The notes: a model not told the origin generated them from the letters alone. A stretch of DNA of 64,000 bases from Dokdonella_A sp051958935 (GCF_051958935.1 NZ_JBQCFP010000023.1:69924-133923); one strand, 5' to 3'; shown: positions 51,968 through 62,961, counted from the stretch's first letter. A program made the numbers and translations.

Positions 51968-52864
51968 TTACGCGTTCATCGCGCGGGCGACGCGGCTCGA
52001 GGTCGTACGTCCGAGTTGCTCGCTGAGCCACAGCCCTGTCGCGACGAGCGCGGGCAGGTCGATGCCGGTGGCGATGCCCATGCCCTCGAGCATATAGACG
52101 ACGTCCTCGCTCGCGACATTGCCGGTCGCGCCCTTCGCGTACGGACATCCTCCGGTGCCGGACACGGAACTGTCGACGACCGCGACGCCTTCCTCGAGGC
52201 AGGCGAGGATGTTCGCGAGTGCCTGGCCGCGCGTGTCGTGGAAATGCACCGCGAGCGCGCCGATCGGCACCTCGCCCGCGACGGCCCGCAGCATTTCACG
52301 CGCCTTCAGCGGCGTGCCGATGCCGATCGTGTCGCCGAGCGAGACTTCGTAGCAGCCCAGATCGTGCAGGCGCCTGGCGACACGAACGACGTCGGCGACC
52401 GCCACGTCGCCCTGGTACGGGCAGCCGAGCACGGTGGAGACGTAACCACGCACGCGCACGCCGTCGGCAGCCGCGCGTTCGAGCACGGGCATGAAGCGTT
52501 CGATCGATTCGTCGATCGATGCGTTGATGTTCTTGCGGTTGAACGCCTCGCTGGCCGCGGTGAAGATCGCGACTTCGCGAGCACCGACTTCGCGTGCGCG
52601 CTCGTAGCCCTGCAGGTTCGGCACGAGCACGGGGTAGGCGACGCCGTCGCGCCGCGTGATCCCGGTGAACACCTCGGCCGCGTCGGCGAGCTGCGGTACC
52701 CACTTCGGGCTCACGAAGCTCGTGGCCTCGATCGTGCGCAGCCCGGTCGCCGACAGGCGATCGATGAGCTCGATCTTGGTCGCGGCCGGGACGATCGCCT
52801 TCTCGTTCTGCAGGCCGTCGCGCGCGCCGACCTCGACGATGCGGACCGCGCCGGGCGTGCTCAT
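51968..52864 (-). CDS. liuE: Hydroxymethylglutaryl-CoA lyase
   Basis: This 298-residue protein has the HMG-CoA lyase features: VEVGARDGLQNE at the start, the metal HFHDTRGQA, and the active-site loop GCPYAKGATGNVASED. It cleaves HMG-CoA to acetyl-CoA and acetoacetate, the last step of leucine degradation. ATG 52864 overlaps the stop of the lipoprotein gene (ATGA). Confidence 0.96.
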   Translation of the reverse strand: MSTPGAVRIVEVGARDGLQNEKAIVPAATKIELIDRLSATGLRTIEATSFVSPKWVPQLADAAEVFTGITRRDGVAYPVLVPNLQGYERAREVGAREVAIFTAASEAFNRKNINASIDESIERFMPVLERAAADGVRVRGYVSTVLGCPYQGDVAVADVVRVARRLHDLGCYEVSLGDTIGIGTPLKAREMLRAVAGEVPIGALAVHFHDTRGQALANILACLEEGVAVVDSSVSGTGGCPYAKGATGNVASEDVVYMLEGMGIATGIDLPALVATGLWLSEQLGRTTSSRVARAMNA

Positions 52865-53532
52865 CGGCGCGGCTCCTGCGCGGCGCCGTGCTGCAGTCGT
52901 CGTTCGACGTCCTCGAGGCCCTCGCGGCTGCGCGTGAACACGAGCGACGGCCTGGATTCGAACAGGTCGTGCCTGCGCACGAGGTCGAGCATCTGCTGGC
53001 GCCCGCCGCGTACGTACACGTGCAGCTCGTTGCGGCTCTTCTGCACGGTGCCGTCGAGCGCGCCTTCGATGACGAGCCTGGCCGCCTTGGCGTCGTCGAC
53101 CTTGCGTATTTCGAGCCGATTGCCGCGCACGCGGTACTTGGCGAAGAAGAACGACTTCTGCGGCGGCGGATCGATGTCGTACGGCGCCTTGAGGTCGACC
53201 AGCCCGCGCAGCGCGGTGTCCGAGACGACGACGTAGTCGTCGCCGCGCGCATGCACGAAGTTGATCGGCACGCGGGTGCGCTTGAGTGGGCCGCCGGCTT
53301 CGGGTTGTTCGATCAGCGTGAATGCACAGGCTTCGTCGACCGCGAAGCCGGTCAGGTGACGCTCGCCATCCACCCGGCGAAGGCCGTCGTCGGCCTCGAA
53401 CCAGAGTCCCCTCCAGGCGGTGTCGCAGGTTTCGATGTTGTCGCCGAGCGGCGACTCGAAGCGCGTTTCGACGCAGGCGCCGAGCAGGGCGCAGGCGAGC
53501 ACGGGAAACAGCAGGCGGATCATCGGGCGCAT
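52861..53532 (-). CDS. Lipoprotein of unknown function in the liu cluster
   Basis: This 223-residue protein has a lipoprotein signal with lipobox LLGAC (RLLFPVLACALLGAC, Cys 20), then a basic, charged body with CDTAWRGLWFEADDG near residue 36. The family is not recognised. Its stop overlaps the liuE start, so it is in the same transcript; no known role in leucine breakdown. Confidence 0.8.
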   Translation of the reverse strand: MRPMIRLLFPVLACALLGACVETRFESPLGDNIETCDTAWRGLWFEADDGLRRVDGERHLTGFAVDEACAFTLIEQPEAGGPLKRTRVPINFVHARGDDYVVVSDTALRGLVDLKAPYDIDPPPQKSFFFAKYRVRGNRLEIRKVDDAKAARLVIEGALDGTVQKSRNELHVYVRGGRQQMLDLVRRHDLFESRPSLVFTRSREGLEDVERRLQHGAAQEPRR

Positions 53533-53584
53533 CGATCGGTACTCCAGGTGTCAGACGGCACGCATCGGTGCGCACGCGCCTGGC

Positions 53585-53896
53585 TCAGGCGACGACGCTG
53601 TGCAGGCCGAGCCAGGTTTCGTCCGAGGTATAGGCTTCGCAGCGGCGATCAAGCGCGGTGTATTCGTCGGCGAACGACGCCCTCGCGCGCTCGTAGTCGC
53701 CTTCGCTCCGCCAGCGGTCGATCGTGAGCCACGTCGATGGTTCCCCATGCAGGCGCAGCAGCTCGGTGCCCGCGTAGCCGTCGGCGCGCTCGAACAGGCG
53801 CACCCAGTCGCCATGCGGCCCGTAGGCGCGTTCGAAGGCTTGGGCCATTTCCGGATGCACGCGGAAACGCCAGATCGTCGCGATCATCGTGCTCAC
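53585..53896 (-). CDS. ABM-like small dimeric alpha/beta-barrel protein
   Basis: This 103-residue protein resembles antibiotic-biosynthesis-monooxygenase-like dimeric alpha/beta-barrel proteins (IWRFRVHPEMAQAFERAYG at the start, STWLTIDRWRSEGDYERAR). A GTG at 53896 overlaps the liuD stop (GTGA); an ATG is three codons later. Function unknown. Confidence 0.75.
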   Translation of the reverse strand: MSTMIATIWRFRVHPEMAQAFERAYGPHGDWVRLFERADGYAGTELLRLHGEPSTWLTIDRWRSEGDYERARASFADEYTALDRRCEAYTSDETWLGLHSVVA

Positions 53897-55908
53897 CCGG
53901 CCTTGGCGAGGCGCACGAGCACCGCGTCGGCTTCGACGAAATCACCGGCCGCCGCCTGCACGGCTTCGACGCGGCCCGCGCGTGGCGCCTTCAGGCTGAG
54001 CTCCATCTTCATCGCTTCCATCACGAGCAGTTCGGCGCCCTCGGCGACCTCGTCGCCCGGCTGTGCCTTGACCACGACGATGCGGCCGGGCATCGGCGCG
54101 ACGACGCGATCGCCGCTCGCGGCACTCGCCGTCGCATAGGCGAACGCGGGTGCGTGCGTGAAGCTGCGGCGCCGATGGCCGTCGTGCAGGGTCAGGCGCT
54201 CGTCGTCGAGCACGATGCGCCAGCGCCGGGTCACGCCGTCGATGGCGGCTGACAGCATGCCCTCGTGCAGCGACGCGCGTTCGACTTCGACGTGCGTGTC
54301 GCCGGCATCCAGCCGGTAGCGTCCGTTCGCGCCGTGCGCACCGACTACGACGCGCGTGCCACGGTCGAGCAGGGCGACGATGCGCCTGCCCGGATGGCCG
54401 AGGCGCCAGCCGTCGGCGTGCGCCCACGGCGAGTACGGATCGCCGGAGGCCCGTGCGAGTTGCGGCACCGCCGCTTCCTCGTGCAGCAGCCACGCGGTCG
54501 TGGCGGCGAACAGCTCGAGCGGATCCTCGCCGGGCTCCGCGCGCGGCGCGAGGAACTCGTCGAGATGGCGGTCGAGGTAACCGGTGTCGATGCGGCCTTC
54601 GACGATCGCCGGGTGGCGCACGAGCCGTTCGAGGAACTCCACGTTCGACTTCGGCCCGACCACGGCGCAGGCGGCGAGCGCTTCGCGCATGCGCACGAGC
54701 GCGGCATCGCGCGTGATGTCCCACGTGATGAGCTTGGCGATCATCGGGTCGTAGAAGATCGTGACGGCGTCGCCCTCGATCACGCCCGAATCGATGCGCA
54801 CGTGCGCGGAAGGCGCCGGCAGGTGCAGCTTCTCGAGCGTGCCCGAACCGGGCAGGAAGCCCTGTTCCGGGTCTTCCGCGTACAGGCGCAGTTCTATCGC
54901 GTGACCGTTGGCGGGCACCGATTTGTTGCGGACCAGCGAGCCCGGCAGTTCCTCGCCGGCGGCGACGCGCAACTGCAGCTCGACGAGGTCGAGGCCGAGC
55001 ACCATCTCGGTCACCGGATGTTCGACCTGCAGGCGCGTGTTGATTTCCATGAAGTAGAAATCGCCCGCAGGGCCGACGATGAACTCGACCGTGCCCGCGT
55101 TGACGTAGTCGAGCGCGCGGGCTGCCGCGACCGCGGCGTCGCCCATCTTCTCGCGCAACGACGTCGTCATGAAGGGCGAGGGCGTTTCCTCGAGCACCTT
55201 CTGGTAGCGGCGCTGGGCCGAGCATTCGCGTTCATTGAGATGGACGATATTGCCGTGGCGATCGCCGAACACCTGGAATTCGATGTGGCGCGGCTGTTCG
55301 ATGTAGCGCTCGAGCAGCACGCGGTCGCGGCCGAAGGCGTTCTTCGCCTCGCGCTGGCAGCTCTCGAGGTTGGCGGCGAATTCGTCGGCCGAGCGCACGA
55401 TGCGCATGCCCTTGCCGCCACCGCCGTGTGCGGCCTTGATCATCAACGGAAAGCCGATGCGCGAGGCTTCGCGGGCGAGCAGGGCAGGGTCCTGGTCCTC
55501 GCCGGTGTAGCCGGGCACGACCGGCACGCCGCGCGCGGCCATGAGTTCCTTCGCGCCGGCCTTCGAGCCCATGCGCCGCATCGAATCGGCCGCGGGGCCG
55601 ATGAAGACGAGCCCTGCGCGTTCGACCGCGTCGGCGAAGTCGGCATTCTCGGAGAGGAAACCGTAGCCCGGGTGGATCGCCTCGGCGCCGCTCGCACGTG
55701 CGACCTCGATGATCGCGTCGCCGCGCAGGTACGAGTCGGCCGGGCGCGGCCCGCCGATCGGCCAGGCGACGTCGGCGAGACGCGCGTGCTGCGCATCCGC
55801 GTCGGCTTCGGAATGCACCGCGACGGTCTCGATGCCGAGGCGGCGGCAGGTGCGGATCACGCGGCAGGCGATTTCGCCGCGGTTGGCGATCAGGATGCGC
55901 TTGAACAT
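53893..55908 (-). CDS. liuD: Biotin-containing acyl-CoA carboxylase, methylcrotonyl-CoA carboxylase alpha-type
   Basis: This 671-residue protein has a biotin carboxylase domain (KRILIANRGEIACRVIRTCR at the start, HGGGGKGMRIVR, EINTRLQVEHPVTEMVLG), a linker, and a biotin carboxyl carrier domain with EAMKM, K634 as the biotinylated Lys. The family covers methylcrotonyl-, propionyl- and geranyl-CoA carboxylases; the context with HMG-CoA lyase and a LiuC-like hydratase favours methylcrotonyl-CoA. The beta subunit gene is not here. Confidence 0.94.
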   Translation of the reverse strand: MFKRILIANRGEIACRVIRTCRRLGIETVAVHSEADADAQHARLADVAWPIGGPRPADSYLRGDAIIEVARASGAEAIHPGYGFLSENADFADAVERAGLVFIGPAADSMRRMGSKAGAKELMAARGVPVVPGYTGEDQDPALLAREASRIGFPLMIKAAHGGGGKGMRIVRSADEFAANLESCQREAKNAFGRDRVLLERYIEQPRHIEFQVFGDRHGNIVHLNERECSAQRRYQKVLEETPSPFMTTSLREKMGDAAVAAARALDYVNAGTVEFIVGPAGDFYFMEINTRLQVEHPVTEMVLGLDLVELQLRVAAGEELPGSLVRNKSVPANGHAIELRLYAEDPEQGFLPGSGTLEKLHLPAPSAHVRIDSGVIEGDAVTIFYDPMIAKLITWDITRDAALVRMREALAACAVVGPKSNVEFLERLVRHPAIVEGRIDTGYLDRHLDEFLAPRAEPGEDPLELFAATTAWLLHEEAAVPQLARASGDPYSPWAHADGWRLGHPGRRIVALLDRGTRVVVGAHGANGRYRLDAGDTHVEVERASLHEGMLSAAIDGVTRRWRIVLDDERLTLHDGHRRRSFTHAPAFAYATASAASGDRVVAPMPGRIVVVKAQPGDEVAEGAELLVMEAMKMELSLKAPRAGRVEAVQAAAGDFVEADAVLVRLAKAG

Positions 55909-55916
55909 GGGCGGCT

Positions 55917-56306
55917 TCAGGCTTGCGGAGCGTGGCAGACGGCTTCGATGTTGTGGCCGTCGGGATCGAACACGAAGGCGCCGTAATAGTGCGCATGATA
56001 GTGCGGGCGCAGGCCCGGTGCGCCGTTGTCCCGTCCACCCGCGGCGAGTGCGGCGCGATGGAACGCGTCGACCGCCGCGCGCGAAGGCGCGGCGAACGCC
56101 ACGTGGGTCGGACCACTGCGCGTTTCGCCGGTGCCGATCCAGAAGTTGGGGCGCCCCGGCGGTCCGAAGCCGGTGCCCTCGTAACCGCCACTCTGTTCCT
56201 TCGTCACGTCCATGACCGGCGCGTAACCGAGCGGCGCCAGCGCCTGCAGGTAGAACGCGCGGCTGCGCGCGAAATCGGCGACCGAAAATCCGACGTGGTC
56301 GATCAT
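55917..56306 (-). CDS. VOC-superfamily (glyoxalase-fold) protein
   Basis: This 129-residue protein starts IDHVGFSVADFARSRAFYL, a VOC/glyoxalase-fold hallmark, and ends AFVFDPDGHNIEAVCH with metal-ligand His/Glu in HNIEA. Its reaction is unknown. It is 8 nt upstream of liuD and in the same operon. Confidence 0.92.
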   Translation of the reverse strand: MIDHVGFSVADFARSRAFYLQALAPLGYAPVMDVTKEQSGGYEGTGFGPPGRPNFWIGTGETRSGPTHVAFAAPSRAAVDAFHRAALAAGGRDNGAPGLRPHYHAHYYGAFVFDPDGHNIEAVCHAPQA

Positions 56307-56383
56307 CGCATCCTCCTGTTGCGCGGGGCGGTTACGGTAGCATGCGCGCTCGATCGGTGGTCGCGGCGGATGCGAGGACGATG

Positions 56384-57898
56384 ATGCAGCAGGGCGCGGG
56401 CGCTTGGCTCGAACGCGGTCGCGCGCAGGTGCTGCGCGGCGACGTCGATGGCGCGATGGCGACGTTCGCGGCCGCGCTCGCCGAGCATCCGGACTCGGCC
56501 GACCTCGCCGTCGCGCTCGCCGGTCTCGAATGGCAGGGCGGTCGCGCCGAGGACGCCGAAGCGCGGTTGCAGGCGCTGTTCGACCGCGAACCTGCGCCGC
56601 TCGCGGCTGCGTTCCTGCTCGCGCGCCTGCAACGCGAGAGCGCGCGCATGGGCGCGGTCGAGCGCACGCTGCGCGCGGTGGACTGGCGCATGGCGCGCGT
56701 CGGCGAGTCGATCCAGGCGATCGAACTGCTCGACGACTGCGGCCGCAAGCGCGCCGCGTTCGACGTTGCCGAGGCAGCGATCGCCGCGCACGCGGACGAT
56801 CCGCGCCTGCACGCGTACGCGGGCATGCTGGCGATGCAGCTCGGCGGGTTCGAGCGCGCGCGCGAGCGCTATGCGTTCGCGCTGGCGCACGATCCGCGCG
56901 CGCTCGAATGGCAGTCCGCTTACGGCTACGCGGTATCGAAGCGCTACACGGACGCCGCCGACGCCGATTTCGAGCTCATGCAAGGCTTCCTCGATCGCCC
57001 GCAGCTCGCCAATGCCGCACGCGCGTCGGTGCTGTTCGGCCTCGGCAAGATGCACGACGACGTCGGACGCGCGGCGCAGGGGATCACGTGCCTGCGCGAG
57101 GCCAACCGGCTCGTCGCGGCGCAACTGCCGTGGTCGGCGAAGGACTGGCGCCGCCTTGTCGCGGCGCGCCTCGATGCGAAGCCAGCGGCTGTGTCGCATC
57201 CGGCCGCCGACGACTTCGCGCCGGTGTTCGTGCTCGGCCTGCCGCGCTCGGGCACGACGCTCGTCGCCGACCGCCTTGCGCGCCACCCGGCCGTCTGCAA
57301 TCGCGGTGAGCTGTCGCTGGTCGCGCGCCTCGCGGCCGATGTCGCGCGTGCCGCGAACCCGGAGGCTGCGCGTGAGGTTGCGGCACGCACGTACCGCATG
57401 CAGGTGCGGCAGGACGACGTCGCGGCGCGCTGGTTCGTCGACAAGCAGCCGCTCAATTTCCTGTACGTGGACTTCATCCTCGCGATGTTTCCGAACGCGC
57501 GCATCGTGCATTGCCGGCGCCATGCGCGCGACACAGCGCTGTCGATCTGGATGCAGCATTTTGCGGGCGCAGAGTACGCGTTCGCCTACGATTTCGAACG
57601 CATCGCCACGGTTGCGCAGGGCGAACGGCGGCTGCGCGCCGCCGCGTTGCAGCGCCACCCGGCTCACGTGTGCGAGGTGCGCTACGAGGACTTCGTCGCC
57701 GACCCGCTCGCGGTGACGAACGAACTCGCCGCCTGGATCGGCCTGCCGCCGCACGATTTTTCCCTGGCGCCGGCGACGGAACGCGTGATCAGCACCGCGA
57801 GCGCGTGGCAGGCGCGCCAGCCCGTGCATGCGCGTTCGATCGGACGCTGGCGCGAGTATGCGGACCATCTGCCCGAGCTGCTCGGTTTCGACGAGTAG
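56384..57898 (+). CDS. TPR sulfotransferase-family protein
   Basis: This 504-residue protein has TPR-like helices in its first half (about 10-280) and a sulfotransferase domain with the PAPS-binding GLPRSGTTLVADRLARHP loop (about 300). The conserved HCRRHARDTALSIWMQHF corresponds to the 3'-phosphate-binding Ser/Arg region. The start at 56384 has GAGG six nt before; an ATG at 56342 adds 14 residues. It lies on the opposite strand inside the dispersed liu cluster. Substrate unknown. Confidence 0.88.
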   Translation: MQQGAGAWLERGRAQVLRGDVDGAMATFAAALAEHPDSADLAVALAGLEWQGGRAEDAEARLQALFDREPAPLAAAFLLARLQRESARMGAVERTLRAVDWRMARVGESIQAIELLDDCGRKRAAFDVAEAAIAAHADDPRLHAYAGMLAMQLGGFERARERYAFALAHDPRALEWQSAYGYAVSKRYTDAADADFELMQGFLDRPQLANAARASVLFGLGKMHDDVGRAAQGITCLREANRLVAAQLPWSAKDWRRLVAARLDAKPAAVSHPAADDFAPVFVLGLPRSGTTLVADRLARHPAVCNRGELSLVARLAADVARAANPEAAREVAARTYRMQVRQDDVAARWFVDKQPLNFLYVDFILAMFPNARIVHCRRHARDTALSIWMQHFAGAEYAFAYDFERIATVAQGERRLRAAALQRHPAHVCEVRYEDFVADPLAVTNELAAWIGLPPHDFSLAPATERVISTASAWQARQPVHARSIGRWREYADHLPELLGFDE

Positions 57899-57917
57899 GC
57901 GCACCTCGAGGTCATCG

Positions 57918-58103
57918 CGTAGGCCGGACGACCGAAGTGTCGCTCGCCGGTGGGCCAGCCGGCCGCGCACGCGCGTCCGGCCTACGGCCTGCTGCCAGGA
58001 CGACGGGTATGGCTTCGACCAATGCGTAGGCCGGGACCGAAGGTCGGCCGGCGATCGTTCGCGCATCGTGACGTGCCGGCCGCGCAAGCGCGTCCGGCCT
58101 ACG
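57918..58103. repeat. Two CGTAGGCCGG palindromic elements (REP-like pair)
   Basis: Element 1 (57918-57986) is bounded by CGTAGGCCGGAC and its exact inverse GTCCGGCCTACG. Element 2 (58025-58103) has CGTAGGCCGG and CCGGCCTACG ends. Internal GCCGGC hairpins are present. They lie between the convergent sulfotransferase and the small unknown gene, whose TAG stop is in the right arm of element 2. Confidence 0.8.
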
Positions 58104-58578
58104 GCAGGCCCTTGCGTTCGATGATGTGCACCGTTTCGTCGGTGTAGTGGACTCGACCGATGCGATGGACGGTCGTATCCACGATGCCGTTGAGTTCGAT
58201 CGGCGCGTCCACGCCCCATTGCACGTTCGGGAACTCCCGCGGAAACGGCGTGCCGTGCGGATTGCTCGAATGCACGTAGACCGCGTTGCTGCCGGTGTCC
58301 TCGCAGACGCTCGCAAAAATCTGAATGGGCGCGTTGCGTGCCGAGAAGCGTTGCTCGGCATGCTGCAAGAGCGCGTAAGTCAGTCGGGCGATCTCGGCCA
58401 GCCCCTCGGCGTGCCGATTGCCCCGGCTTCGCCAGTCGATAAGCGTATGCCACAGGTCGAACCAGGTGTTCAGATCGAGGCGATCGACCGACCGCACCGC
58501 GGACGCGTAAGCCTTGGCCCAGCGAGCGAGGAGTCGAGTGCGCTGGCGCCGATCCATGGGGCTGGCGTCGCGATTCAC
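58099..58578 (-). CDS. Unrecognised 159-residue protein with stop codon in a REP element
   Basis: This protein starts at a GTG (58578) that overlaps the stop of liuC (GTGA); an ATG 58557 is the alternative. It contains RTRLLARWAKAYASAVRSVDRL and a Trp-rich segment DLNTWFDLWHTLIDWRSRG, then a beta-rich end VQWGVDAPIELNGIVD. No family recognised. Its composition is less Ala/Arg-biased than many neighbours. Its last codons GLP-TAG are within a CGTAGGCCGG repeat. Confidence 0.6.
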   Translation of the reverse strand: MNRDASPMDRRQRTRLLARWAKAYASAVRSVDRLDLNTWFDLWHTLIDWRSRGNRHAEGLAEIARLTYALLQHAEQRFSARNAPIQIFASVCEDTGSNAVYVHSSNPHGTPFPREFPNVQWGVDAPIELNGIVDTTVHRIGRVHYTDETVHIIERKGLP

Positions 58579-59363
58579 CGCACCCAATCCGGCGCCCGCT
58601 TGTCGAGGAACGCCGTCAATCCATGCTGGCCTTCCGCCGACACGCGCAGCCGCGCCATGAGGGCGGCGTTTTCCTCGTCGATGTGTTCGGCCGATTCGCG
58701 CGTCATGCCGCCGATGCGCAGCGCGAGGCGCTTCGCTTCGTCCTGCGCGAGCGGGCCGCCCTTGCCGAGGAAGTGCACGCAGCGGTCGACCGCTTCGTCG
58801 AGCTGGTCGTTGGCGACCGTCTCGTGCAGCAGGCCGATGCGCGCGGCCGTCGCGGCATCGAACACTTCGCCGCTGACGAACAGGCGTCGCGCCTGGCGTG
58901 CGCCGATCGCCGCGATCACGTAGGGCGAAATCACCGCAGGCACGAGGCCGAGCTTGACCTCGCTCAGCGAGAACTTCGCGCCCTCGACGCCGATCGCGAC
59001 GTCGCAGCAGGCGACGAGGCCGACACCACCGCCGTAGGCCGAGCCGTTCACGCGCGCGATGGTCGGCTTGGACAGGAAATTGAGCGTGCGCATGAGCGTG
59101 GCGAGGCGTAGCGAATCGGCGCGGTTGTCCGCTTCGCTCGCCCCGGCCATGCCGCGCATCCAGTTGAGGTCGGCGCCGGCGGAGAACGATGCGCCGACAC
59201 CGGTGAGCACCACGACGCGCACGGCCGGGTCCTTTTCCATGCCGAGCAAGGCGGCGGTGAGATCGGCGATGAGCGCGTCGTCGAACGCGTTGTGCACCTG
59301 GGCGCGGTTGAGCGCGATCGTCGCGACGTGCCCGACGACGGTGACGAGTACGGCTTCGCTCAT
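58575..59363 (-). CDS. liuC: Enoyl-CoA hydratase, LiuC-like (methylglutaconyl-CoA hydratase)
   Basis: This 262-residue crotonase-fold protein has the oxyanion loops GASFSAGADLNWMRGM and VNGSAYGGGVGLVACCDVAI and the LSEVKLGLVPAVISPYV helix. The NWM segment is typical of LiuC-type hydratases. It hydrates methylglutaconyl-CoA to HMG-CoA. The ATG start at 59363 is preferred over one ten codons upstream. Confidence 0.94.
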   Translation of the reverse strand: MSEAVLVTVVGHVATIALNRAQVHNAFDDALIADLTAALLGMEKDPAVRVVVLTGVGASFSAGADLNWMRGMAGASEADNRADSLRLATLMRTLNFLSKPTIARVNGSAYGGGVGLVACCDVAIGVEGAKFSLSEVKLGLVPAVISPYVIAAIGARQARRLFVSGEVFDAATAARIGLLHETVANDQLDEAVDRCVHFLGKGGPLAQDEAKRLALRIGGMTRESAEHIDEENAALMARLRVSAEGQHGLTAFLDKRAPDWVR

Positions 59364-59464
59364 GGGTGACTCCATCCGGGGGAGCGCGATCATAGCGAGC
59401 GCTTCCGGACGGCGCCCGCGGAGCGCCTTGGTGCGTCGGCTATCCCCCGCACGGCGATACCGAG

Positions 59465-59484
59465 TATAATGGGAACCATTCTCA
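59465..59484 (+). promoter_or_regulatory. feoA promoter -10 and Fur box-like 7-1-7 repeat
   Basis: TATAAT at 59465-59470 gives a perfect -10. TGGGAAC-C-ATTCTCA (59470-59484) is a 7-1-7 inverted repeat with 5 of 7 complementary positions, close to the TGAGAAT-n-ATTCTCA Fur pattern. Binding there would block feoA-feoB transcription when iron is sufficient. No clear -35 was seen. Confidence 0.7.
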
Positions 59485-59503
59485 TCTTGCGTGCAGTGTC
59501 GGC

Positions 59504-59745
59504 GTGCGGTTATCGGACATGAAGAAGGGTGCTACCGGTGTCGTCACCGCGGTCGAGGATGCCCACTCGGCCGACCCGATCGCGCGGCGCCTGCGTGAAC
59601 TCGGGTTCGTGCAGGGCGAGCCCGTGCGCGTGGTCGCGCGCGGTCCGATCGGCGGTGACCCTCTTCTCGTGCAGATCGGCTACACGCGCTTCGCGCTGCG
59701 CAAGAGCGAAGCCGCGCGCGTGAGCGTCATGCCGGAGGCGGTTGC

Positions 59746-59749
<4 letters not shown>
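59504..59749 (+). CDS. feoA: Ferrous iron transport protein FeoA
   Basis: This is an 81-residue SH3-like protein with RRLRELGFVQGEPVRVVARGPIGGDPLLVQIG, which matches FeoA. It starts at a GTG (59504), 20 nt after the Fur box. Its stop overlaps the GTG start of feoB (GTGA). It is needed for FeoB function in ferrous iron uptake. Confidence 0.95.
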
Positions 59750-61601
<1,852 letters not shown>

Positions 61602-61605
<4 letters not shown>

Positions 61606-61907
61606 GCCCGATGCTGCTGCAGGCGATCGTGATCGCACTCGTCGTCACGTGGAGCGCAGGGTTCGCATTGCATCGCCTGCTGCCGGTGACGACGCGCCGC
61701 CTGCAGGCGCGCCTGCTCGCGCCGCTCGAGCGGCCGGGCATGCCGGCGTGGCTGCGCGCGCTCGGCGCGCGGCTGCAGCCGAAGGCGACCACGGGCGCGA
61801 GTTGCGGCGACGGGTGTTCGAGCTGCGGCGGGTGCTCCGCCGCGCAGGCGCGCACGGACGACAAGCCGATGCCGCTCGTGTTCCGGCCGCGCCCGAAAGC
61901 GCACTGA
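61602..61907 (+). CDS. FeoB-associated Cys-rich membrane protein
   Basis: This 101-residue protein has a hydrophobic N-terminal helix (QAIVIALVVTWSAGFALHRLLP), a basic stretch, and a Cys cluster GASCGDGCSSCGGCSA. Small Cys-rich proteins with a membrane anchor often follow feoB (FeoC alternatives or DUF6587-type). The Cys set could bind iron or a cluster. It is translationally coupled to feoB. Confidence 0.8.
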
Positions 61908-62066
61908 ACCGCGCCTGACGCCGCCGCGCCACGGTTGCCGGCCATATGGCGGCGTTTGCGGCAAAATCCGCGCCACGTGGGCCTCGCCCACAACCCCAAG
62001 CCACGCCGCTCGCTGCCGTCGCCCCGCGCGCCCGCAGTGGCGCGGTGCACTCGACGGAGAACGGAC

Positions 62067-62873
62067 ATGCACGCCACTACCCGATGGATCGCCGCGGCGC
62101 TCGTCGCCGGCATCGCCACCGCCACTGCCGCGCACGCCGATTCGCGCGCGCTCGATCCCGCGAGTCTTTGGCTCGGCGGTTACTACACCAATGCGGATCT
62201 CTCGATCCGCGCCAGTACCGACGCGGGCGACGTCGACACCGGCCGCGTCGATCTCGCCTCCGGCCACGAGACGCTCGCCCGCGCGCGCCTCGACCTCGTG
62301 TTCTGGGAATCGCAGGGCCTCACGTTCGACTACTACGCGCTCGGTCGCACGAGCAGCCATGTGCTCGACCAGCCGTTCTCGTACGACGGCACCGCGTACG
62401 ACCTGCATTCCACGCTGTCGGGCAAGTTCGACCTCGCCGCGGGCAGCGCCGCCTGGCGTTGGTGGTTCGGTAGCGAAGACGACGTGTTCGGCCTCGGCCT
62501 CGGAGCGGCGTACTACGAGGCGAAGCTGCGCGTCACCGGCACGGCGACGCTGAATGACGAGTCCGCCGAGGTGACCAAGCGCTGGAACGAGGACGCGGTC
62601 GCGCCGCTCGTGACGCTCGGTTACAAGCACGCGTTCTCGGAGAACCGGCGCGTCTACCTCGATGCGTCCGGCGTGCGCAAGAATGGCGGCGCGCTGTCCG
62701 GGCACATCTACGACGCGCGCGTCGGCGTCGAGTGGTTCCCGTGGCAGGCGGTCGGCATCGGCGCCGAGTACGGCGTCTCGCGCATTCACCTCAAGCGCAA
62801 CGGCGACGCGTACGACGCCGCGATGGATATCGACCTCGACGGCCCGTCGCTGTTCGCGCGCTTCCGGTTCTGA
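62067..62873 (+). CDS. Outer-membrane beta-barrel protein
   Basis: This 268-residue protein has a signal peptide (RWIAAALVAGIATATAAHAD) and alternating strands such as LWLGGYYTNADLSIRAS, VFGLGLGAAYYEAKLRV and VGIGAEYGVSRIHLKR, ending in LFARFRF with a terminal Phe. It is probably an outer-membrane porin-like or OmpW-like barrel. A good GACGGAG precedes the ATG. Function unknown. Confidence 0.82.
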   Translation: MHATTRWIAAALVAGIATATAAHADSRALDPASLWLGGYYTNADLSIRASTDAGDVDTGRVDLASGHETLARARLDLVFWESQGLTFDYYALGRTSSHVLDQPFSYDGTAYDLHSTLSGKFDLAAGSAAWRWWFGSEDDVFGLGLGAAYYEAKLRVTGTATLNDESAEVTKRWNEDAVAPLVTLGYKHAFSENRRVYLDASGVRKNGGALSGHIYDARVGVEWFPWQAVGIGAEYGVSRIHLKRNGDAYDAAMDIDLDGPSLFARFRF

Positions 62874-62961
62874 TCAGTCCCAGCAGGCGACCGGTCGCGT
62901 GCCTGAGTGGCACGCGGCCGGTGATCCGGCGCGCGGACGACAATCGGCCTAGAATGCGTGG

